NCBI GenBank assembly: GCA_964601355.1
Contig: CAZRNB010000111.1
Coordinates: 1-9,623 of the forward strand
Source of the DNA: CAZRNB01 sp964601355
Lineage (GTDB): Bacteria > Planctomycetota > Phycisphaerae > Sedimentisphaerales > Anaerobacaceae
Length of the DNA stretch: 9,623 nucleotides
Direction of reading: 5' to 3'
The position numbers and the translations under genes were made by a program. Below are positions 5,739 through 9,623 of this stretch, one piece after another. Numbering within the stretch: the first letter of the stretch is position 1; each line of letters begins with the position of its first letter. The notes beneath the pieces are model-generated. The model saw only the letters and a list, made by a program, of their open reading frames with translations. It made no database searches and was not told the origin of the DNA.

Positions 5739-6035
5739 ATGGCCGGGCCAGGCAGAAACAGCCACAAAGACAAGGATAGTGTGGTTAAAAAAGATATTGA
5801 CGATTTTGTCAACGGCCTCAGTGATGAGCATCGGATGCTTGTGGTTCTGAAGTCGCAGTTATACGACGGCTCCTGGGAGCCGATGCTCGACGACCTTCGG
5901 CATCGTTTGGCAGGTAAGCCGTATATATTTAAGCTGGTTAACCGGATCGAAGATGATATTAAACGCATCGAGCAGATGCAGAAATTTGAAGTTGAGCACA
6001 ACATTGATTTGGCTGACTACGTAAATATGCCGTGA
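5739..6035 (+). CDS. Conserved-looking hypothetical protein, 98 residues
   Basis: I do not recognise a named family. The protein is soluble, highly charged and predicted mostly helical. A basic N-terminus of about 15 residues is followed by DIDDFVNGLSDEHRMLVVLK, then the tryptophan-containing QLYDGSWEPMLDDLRHRLAGK, a short hydrophobic PYIFKLV, and a charged helix DDIKRIEQMQKFEVEHNIDL that could be a coiled coil. It has no Cys, no signal peptide and no membrane segment. Its codon use is like that of the neighbouring genes, and no longer frame overlaps it on the other strand, which argues that it is real. The ribosome site before ATG 5739 is poor. It lies upstream of the PQQ-repeat gene with an 85-bp gap holding a dispersed-repeat fragment, so an operon is possible but uncertain. 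Confidence 0.65.
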   Translation: MAGPGRNSHKDKDSVVKKDIDDFVNGLSDEHRMLVVLKSQLYDGSWEPMLDDLRHRLAGKPYIFKLVNRIEDDIKRIEQMQKFEVEHNIDLADYVNMP

Positions 6036-6053
6036 AAAGTAGCGTCAGGCCTG

Positions 6054-6073
6054 CCCTGAGTGTAGCCGAAGGG
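6054..6073 (+). repeat. Short dispersed-repeat fragment (CCTGAG...CGAAGG type)
   Basis: CCCTGAGTGTAGCCGAAGGG is a variant of the core found in the MITE-like element at 244-261 (CCTGAGCGAAGTCGAAGG). It is an imperfect palindrome in the gap before the PQQ-repeat gene. Confidence 0.6.
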
Positions 6074-6120
6074 ACGAGCGGTAATGAAATGCGAAGGTTG
6101 TTTTGTGAGGGTCTATAAAA

Positions 6121-7287
6121 ATGCTCCGCGTCAGAGGTATAATTCTTTTATCGGTTAGTTTTCTGTTTTTGTATATTTCGACCAAAGGTGCAGTTGGCCA
6201 TTCAGCGTCGGATCCGTGCTCCGCGGCAGAGCCGCTGCGAAGGACAAATCCTTCGACCCTGCTCAGGACGAATTGGCTGGTCTCGCCGGAGCTGCTCGAA
6301 CATGCCAGGCTAAAGATTCTGTGGCAAAGTGAGCTGCCAATAAGAAAAGACGAAAGCCTGGAACGATTGATTCTAATAGGTAATCGTATTTATGCGTTTT
6401 CGGACCGCAATTTTCTTGTTTCATTGGACAGAGAAAAGGGAAATGTAATATTTAGCAGGTCTGCTGCACCGGCTGGTATTCCGGTTGTAGGCCTTGAGCT
6501 TTATCGAGACAAGCTTATTTCCGTAATCGGTAATAAGCTGGTTGAGATCGATCCGCAAACCGGTGTGGACGGCAAGGCCAAAGTTCTGGACTTTAGTATC
6601 GTTTGTCCTGCAGTTCGGAACAATACGTATTTTTACATAAGCGGTCCTGACAGGCGCCTGCATATATTACAGGTGGATAATAAGCTTCAGGTGTTTGAGG
6701 TCTCTGCCGACAACGATTCGACGATTACGTCGGTTATTGCCGGTGAAAGGTTTGTCATCTTTGGAACAGACGGGGGCAATGTAATCAGCATCACGCCGGA
6801 TAAGCCGAAACGGCTGTGGCAGTTTGATGCAGGCGGCGCTATCGCTGGGCCGATTGTTTGGGACAGAATGTCTTTATTTTTTGCCGCTAAGGATACAGGT
6901 GTTTATAGGCTTGATATTGACGACCCGATGACGGTGGAGCTTGTTTGGAAATTTCAGATACCATCTATACCGACTACGGCGCCGCGTGTGACGCGAGAGG
7001 TGGTTTATCAATATGCCCCTGCCAAGGGCATGGTGGCCATAGATAGACAAAAAGGTAAACAAATATGGCTCCTGGAGCAGGGAGTGGATCTTTTGGCAGA
7101 GGCGAAGAGGAAAGCTTTTGTCTTCACTAAAGCCGGGACATTAGCGGTGATGGACAATGCAGGGGCAAAACTGCTTTATACGGTAAATTTTGCCCGTGTT
7201 TCAAGATACGCAGCCAATACAATGGATTCCAAAATCTATATCGCAGATGAACGTGGCCGGATCGCCTGTTTGGAGCCGATTCAATAG
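6121..7287 (+). CDS. Secreted PQQ-repeat (beta-propeller) protein
   Basis: A 388-residue protein with a signal peptide (MLRVRG, then a hydrophobic core to about residue 20, with possible cleavage near 24-28), so it is exported. The mature part shows repeated beta-propeller blades of the PQQ enzyme-repeat type: ends such as SLDREKGNVIF, IDRQKGKQIWLL and ADERGRIACLEP follow the pattern of an aromatic or hydrophobic strand, then a [LI]-D-x-x-[TK]-G-x-x-x-W-like turn. No catalytic residues of quinoprotein dehydrogenases are apparent; a BamB-like scaffold or binding role fits better, but the partner is unknown. GAGGG at 6107-6111 supports ATG 6121. Residues 44-50, PSTLLRT, are the translation of a dispersed DNA repeat (6248-6271), probably a small insertion into the linker between signal peptide and propeller. 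Confidence 0.8.
   Translation: MLRVRGIILLSVSFLFLYISTKGAVGHSASDPCSAAEPLRRTNPSTLLRTNWLVSPELLEHARLKILWQSELPIRKDESLERLILIGNRIYAFSDRNFLVSLDREKGNVIFSRSAAPAGIPVVGLELYRDKLISVIGNKLVEIDPQTGVDGKAKVLDFSIVCPAVRNNTYFYISGPDRRLHILQVDNKLQVFEVSADNDSTITSVIAGERFVIFGTDGGNVISITPDKPKRLWQFDAGGAIAGPIVWDRMSLFFAAKDTGVYRLDIDDPMTVELVWKFQIPSIPTTAPRVTREVVYQYAPAKGMVAIDRQKGKQIWLLEQGVDLLAEAKRKAFVFTKAGTLAVMDNAGAKLLYTVNFARVSRYAANTMDSKIYIADERGRIACLEPIQ
6248..6271 (-). repeat. Dispersed-repeat fragment inside a coding region
   Basis: The minus strand reads as the 241-264 segment of the MITE-like element with three central mismatches over about 23 bases. With the preceding bases it also forms the hairpin CGAAGGA 6238-6244 / TCCTTCG 6249-6255. 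It is translated in frame as PSTLLRT. Confidence 0.6.
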
Positions 7288-7327
7288 GGAGGGATATTTA
7301 TTAACCGGCGTATGCCATAAATTTGGG

Positions 7328-7335
7328 AGAAGGAG
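7328..7335 (+). promoter_or_regulatory. Strong ribosome binding site that decides the purH start
   Basis: AGAAGGAG lies five bases before ATG 7341. It overlaps the codons that would follow the in-frame TTG 7323, which rules that earlier start out. Confidence 0.8.
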
Positions 7336-7340
7336 TTCAA

Positions 7341-8951
7341 ATGAACGTGACAATCAAAACGGCTTTGATTAGTGTTTCCGATAAGAGTGGTGTGGTTGAA
7401 TTTGCCAAGAAGCTCAGCGAGATGGGGGTTAAGATAATCAGCACCGGCGGTACCGCAAAAAACCTGAGCAAGGCAGGAATCGCCGTCACTGCCATTGAAT
7501 CGGTTACCGGCTTTCCGGAAATGATGGACGGCCGCGTCAAAACTCTGCATCCGAAGATTCATGGTGCGCTATTGGCTCTGCGGGACAAAAGTGAGCACGT
7601 GGCGGCAATGAAACAGCATAATATTGAGCCGATTGATTTGGTTTGTGTGAACCTTTATCCATTCGAGCAGACCGTGGCGGAGCCTTCCTGCACATTGGAA
7701 GATGCTATTGAAAATATTGATATCGGCGGGCCGGGCATGGTTCGCTCGGCAGCGAAGAACCATAAATTTGTGACTGTTGTGACGCAGCCCGGCCAGTATG
7801 ACAGGGTCATCGAAGAGATGAAGAAAAACAAAGGCTCCGTGAGCGCAGAGCTGCGAAGCGAGTTTGCACGAGCGGCATTTGCGGTGACTGCCTCTTATGA
7901 TGCGGCTATATCCAAGTACCTCAATAAGATTGCCGGTGTAGAGTTTCCTGGTAGGATTTCAATTGCAGGCAGGAAGGAGAAATCGCTGCGGTATGGAGAG
8001 AATCCCCATCAGACTGCGGCATATTACAAGCTGCCGGATAGCAACGAGACGTCTGTTTGCAGCGGCAAGCTGCTGGAAGGCGAAACGGAGATTAGCTTTA
8101 ACAATCTTATGGATGCAAATGCCGCCTTCGAGCTTGTTAAGGAGTTTGATGAGCCGGCGGCGGTTGTCGTCAAGCACCTTAATCCCTGCGGCTGCGCCGT
8201 TGATGATGATATTATCGTTGCATACCGTAAGGCGTATGAGGGTGACGTGGTCAGCGCATTCGGCGGAATTATTGCTTTGAATAGAAAAGTGGACGTGGAG
8301 CTTGCCAGAACGATTATGGAGTCTTACAGCCGGTACGGCAAGGCGCTCGGAGCCGGCGGTTTTTTTGCCGAGGTGATTATTGCTCCGGAATTTGATCAGG
8401 AGGCAGTCGAAATAATCAGGACCCTGAAAAGCTGGGGCAGCAGGGTCAGATTGATCCAGACCGGGACGATTGACAGAGCCAACGTTGACCGTGGAGAATT
8501 TGACGTTCGCTGCGTAGTGGGAGGATTGCTTTTGCAGAAAAGAGATTTGCTCGGCTGGGAGCCGGACTTGTTGACGTATCCGACAAAGAAGAAACCGGCT
8601 AAGGAGCAGCTTGAAGATTTGAGGATTGCCTGGCTTGCAGCCAAGCACACCAAAAGCAATACAATAGTATTGGTTAAAAATAGAAAAGTTGTTGGCGTTG
8701 GGGCTGGGCAGATGAACCGTGTTGAATCAGGGCTGATTGCGATTAAGCACGCCGGCGACGAAGTGAAAGACTGTGTGATGGCTTCGGATGCGTTCTTCCC
8801 GTTCCCCGACAACGTTGAAAATGCCGGCCAAGCGGGTGTCGCCGCGATAGTTCAGCCGGGCGGCTCACAAAAAGATGACGAGGTCATCGCCGCCGCGGAT
8901 AAATACGGCATCGCAATGGTCTTTACCGGTAAAAGACATTTCAAGCATTAA
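7341..8951 (+). CDS. purH: Bifunctional AICAR transformylase / IMP cyclohydrolase PurH
   Basis: 536 residues, catalysing the last two steps of de novo IMP synthesis: formylation of AICAR by 10-formyl-THF, then cyclisation of FAICAR. The N-terminal MGS-like cyclohydrolase domain (about 1-200) shows ALISVSDKSG, STGGTAKNL, GFPEMMDGRVKTLHPKIHG and ENIDIGGPGMVRSAAKN. The transformylase domain (about 215-536) shows LRYGENPHQTAAYY, the catalytic KH pair at 278-279 in VVVKHLNPCGCA, SAFGGIIALNR, VKSN-like TKSNTIVL, GAGQMNRVES and the C-terminus AMVFTGKRHFKH. Residues 327-341 (MESYSRYGKALGAGG) look like a short insertion compared with the E. coli enzyme (529 residues). The 53-bp leader is too short for a purine riboswitch, and none is visible. 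The last 43 bp are repeated beyond hicA at 9431-9473. Confidence 0.97.
   Translation: MNVTIKTALISVSDKSGVVEFAKKLSEMGVKIISTGGTAKNLSKAGIAVTAIESVTGFPEMMDGRVKTLHPKIHGALLALRDKSEHVAAMKQHNIEPIDLVCVNLYPFEQTVAEPSCTLEDAIENIDIGGPGMVRSAAKNHKFVTVVTQPGQYDRVIEEMKKNKGSVSAELRSEFARAAFAVTASYDAAISKYLNKIAGVEFPGRISIAGRKEKSLRYGENPHQTAAYYKLPDSNETSVCSGKLLEGETEISFNNLMDANAAFELVKEFDEPAAVVVKHLNPCGCAVDDDIIVAYRKAYEGDVVSAFGGIIALNRKVDVELARTIMESYSRYGKALGAGGFFAEVIIAPEFDQEAVEIIRTLKSWGSRVRLIQTGTIDRANVDRGEFDVRCVVGGLLLQKRDLLGWEPDLLTYPTKKKPAKEQLEDLRIAWLAAKHTKSNTIVLVKNRKVVGVGAGQMNRVESGLIAIKHAGDEVKDCVMASDAFFPFPDNVENAGQAGVAAIVQPGGSQKDDEVIAAADKYGIAMVFTGKRHFKH
8909..8951 (+). repeat. purH 3'-end direct repeat, left copy (functional end)
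   Basis: The last 43 bp of purH including TAA. It matches 9431-9473 with six substitutions, all transitions, and no gaps. The two copies start 522 bp apart and bracket hicBA. Confidence 0.9.
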
Positions 8952-8984
8952 GAGAATAATTTTTGATAAAAGAGGTGACAATCT

Positions 8985-9197
8985 ATGCAGTATAGAATTC
9001 TGATTGAGCAGGATGAGGATGGCATGTTTGTTGCGGAATGCCCTTCTTTGCCCGGCTGTGTTTCTCAGGGCAAAAGTCGTAAAGAAGCTCTGAGTAATAT
9101 TAAAGATGCGATTAAGGGATACTTAGAAAGTTTAAAGAAGCATAATGAGCCTGTTCCTCCATCAATCGAAGAAGAGATTATAGAGGTGACGCTTTGA
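8985..9197 (+). CDS. hicB: HicB-like antitoxin
   Basis: A 70-residue protein with the HicB partial-RNase-H fold: MQYRILIEQDEDGMFVAECPSLPGCVSQGKSRKEALSNIKDAIKGYLES, containing the family motif y.a.CPsLPGc.sqG.t.eEAl.ni.eai. It should bind and neutralise the HicA mRNA interferase. It stops shortly after the core and lacks the C-terminal helix-turn-helix or ribbon-helix-helix domain that longer HicB proteins use for DNA binding, so direct autorepression by this protein is doubtful. AGAGGTGA at 8971-8978 precedes ATG 8985 by six bases. It starts only 33 bp after purH and may be read from the purH transcript. The order antitoxin then toxin is the reverse of E. coli hicAB but common for this short type. 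Confidence 0.9.
   Translation: MQYRILIEQDEDGMFVAECPSLPGCVSQGKSRKEALSNIKDAIKGYLESLKKHNEPVPPSIEEEIIEVTL
9182..9189 (+). promoter_or_regulatory. Ribosome binding site for hicA inside the hicB 3' end
   Basis: AGAGGTGA, the same eight bases as the hicB ribosome site, four bases before TTG 9194. It supports the non-ATG start and balanced translation of both genes. Confidence 0.65.
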
Positions 9198-9421
9198 GTA
9201 AGCTGCCAGTAGTATCGGGAAAGCAACTCTGTAAGATGCTGGATAAGATCGGATATTTTATAGACCATCAAACTGGAAGTCACATTATTCTCAGGCAGGA
9301 CAGCCCTCCTCATCGCCGCTTGACCGTGCCGGATCATAAGGAAGTTGCAAAAGGAACCTTAAGAGCTATAATCCGGCAATCTGGATTGACTTTAGATGAA
9401 TTCAGAGAATTGTTAAAGTAG
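9194..9421 (+). CDS. hicA: HicA-family toxin (mRNA interferase)
   Basis: A 75-residue protein with the double-stranded-RNA-binding-like HicA fold: a basic start, LPVVSGKQLCKMLDKIGYFIDHQTGSHIILRQ, then RRLTVPDHKEVAKGTLRAIIRQSGLTLDEFRELL. The GSH segment (His about residue 30) is the catalytic histidine position, and VPdHkevakGTLraIirqsGl is the family signature. All expected elements are present, so the toxin appears intact. The TTG start overlaps the hicB stop by four bases (TTGA), so translation is coupled to the antitoxin. It is followed within 10 bp by the second copy of the purH 3' end. Confidence 0.92.
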   Translation: MSKLPVVSGKQLCKMLDKIGYFIDHQTGSHIILRQDSPPHRRLTVPDHKEVAKGTLRAIIRQSGLTLDEFRELLK

Positions 9422-9430
9422 TAGATTCCA

Positions 9431-9473
9431 CATCGCAATGGTCTTTGCCGGCAAGAGACACTTTAAGCATTGA
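9431..9473 (+). pseudogene. Displaced purH 3'-end remnant (right direct repeat)
   Basis: 43 bp that still read IAMVFAGKRHFKH-stop in one frame. Against the purH end there are four synonymous third-position changes, one stop-to-stop change (TAA to TGA) and one Thr-to-Ala replacement. It has no start codon or upstream purH sequence of its own. The pattern indicates a piece of another purH allele, or the old end of this purH displaced by insertion of hicBA. Confidence 0.85.
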
Positions 9474-9531
9474 TTTCGTATCGCGTACTGTGTCGTGCTT
9501 ATTGTGTAAAAATCGATTCGACCGAGGTATT

Positions 9532-9553
9532 GGGCAGCCACGTAGGGCTGCCC
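9532..9553. repeat. GGGCAGCC palindromic repeat
   Basis: A perfect 8-bp stem GGGCAGCC 9532-9539 with GGCTGCCC 9546-9553 and a six-base loop. It lies immediately downstream of the minus-strand gene ending at 9554 and could act as its transcription end, but no T-tract follows. The stretch 9474-9531 shows nothing identifiable. Confidence 0.7.
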
Positions 9554-9622
9554 CTACAATCCTGTAATGTATCTGGCCGCATTTACATTTTGATTTTCTT
9601 CATCGGTCTGCCAATTGGCAGG
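9554..9622 (-). CDS. C-terminal tail of an unidentified gene, possibly a peroxiredoxin (partial)
   Basis: A frame entering from the right edge gives 22 codons, PANWQTDEENQNVNAARYITGL, then TAG 9556-9554. PANW preceded by Cys is the conserved C-terminal block of AhpC/typical 2-Cys peroxiredoxins (VCPANW). The one base visible of the preceding codon is T, which allows TGT for Cys. The rest of the tail is unlike the usual PGxxT ending, so this is a tentative reading of a very short fragment. The stop abuts the GGGCAGCC palindrome, which may have replaced the original 3' end. Confidence 0.35.
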   Translation of the reverse strand, partial: PANWQTDEENQNVNAARYITGL

Positions 9623-9623
9623 A

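Noticed and set aside
5633..6004. Minus-strand frame of 123 codons opposite the 5739 gene
   Set aside because: It has low-complexity Ser/Arg/Leu composition and runs through the palindrome; the plus-strand frame has better protein-like composition.
7288..7340. Purine riboswitch or PurR-type site before purH
   Set aside because: The gap is only 53 bp, with no paired architecture or palindromic operator visible beyond the ribosome site.
7959..8648. Long open frame (229 codons) on the minus strand inside purH
   Set aside because: It lies wholly within the well-conserved purH coding region and has no recognisable domain. It is a shadow frame of biased codon use, as is the minus-strand frame at 8396-8812.

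Overview
The window is ordinary bacterial chromosome with many intergenic repeats. The gene content (MarC, LapA, CorA, UPF0316, DHH phosphoesterase, PQQ-type propeller, PurH) suggests a Gram-negative-type bacterium. The repeat-littered intergenic style and the PQQ and UPF0316 families fit an environmental planctomycete such as Phycisphaerae. That assignment is inference from style, with no marker gene behind it.

Layout. 1-140 is the C-terminal end of a helix-hairpin-helix protein, probably a SplB-like radical SAM DNA modification/repair protein. 144-331 is a 188-bp MITE-like element with terminal inverted repeats and a 9-bp target duplication. 380-3283 holds four membrane-protein loci on the plus strand: MarC, a LapA-domain protein, a CorA magnesium/cobalt transporter split by one in-frame TAG, and a UPF0316 protein. 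3371-4405 is a DHH/DHHA1 phosphoesterase. It converges on a minus-strand cassette at 4454-5493, where a 62-residue protein overlaps the start of a beta-class DNA methyltransferase. 5494-5738 is a divergent intergenic region with strong hairpins. 5739-7287 holds a small conserved-looking hypothetical and a secreted PQQ-repeat protein. 7341-8951 is purH. It is followed by a hicB-hicA toxin-antitoxin pair, and then by a second, diverged copy of the last 43 bp of purH. The right edge (9554-9622, minus) is the tail of an unidentified gene, perhaps a peroxiredoxin.

The genes do not form one pathway. The strongest observations are about genome dynamics. (1) hicBA is bracketed by two coding-compatible copies of the purH 3' end, as if a minimal toxin-antitoxin module arrived carrying a replacement gene end. 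(2) The MITE-like element has a 9-bp duplication that contains the stop codon of the upstream gene. (3) An A/T-rich repeat of about 70 bp occurs twice in opposite orientation, flanking the corA/UPF0316 block. (4) Almost every gap carries a different palindromic micro-repeat, and one repeat fragment has been absorbed into the reading frame of the PQQ protein. (5) corA is interrupted by a single stop codon. I see no CRISPR array, rRNA, tRNA, integrase or transposase, and no clear new multi-gene system.
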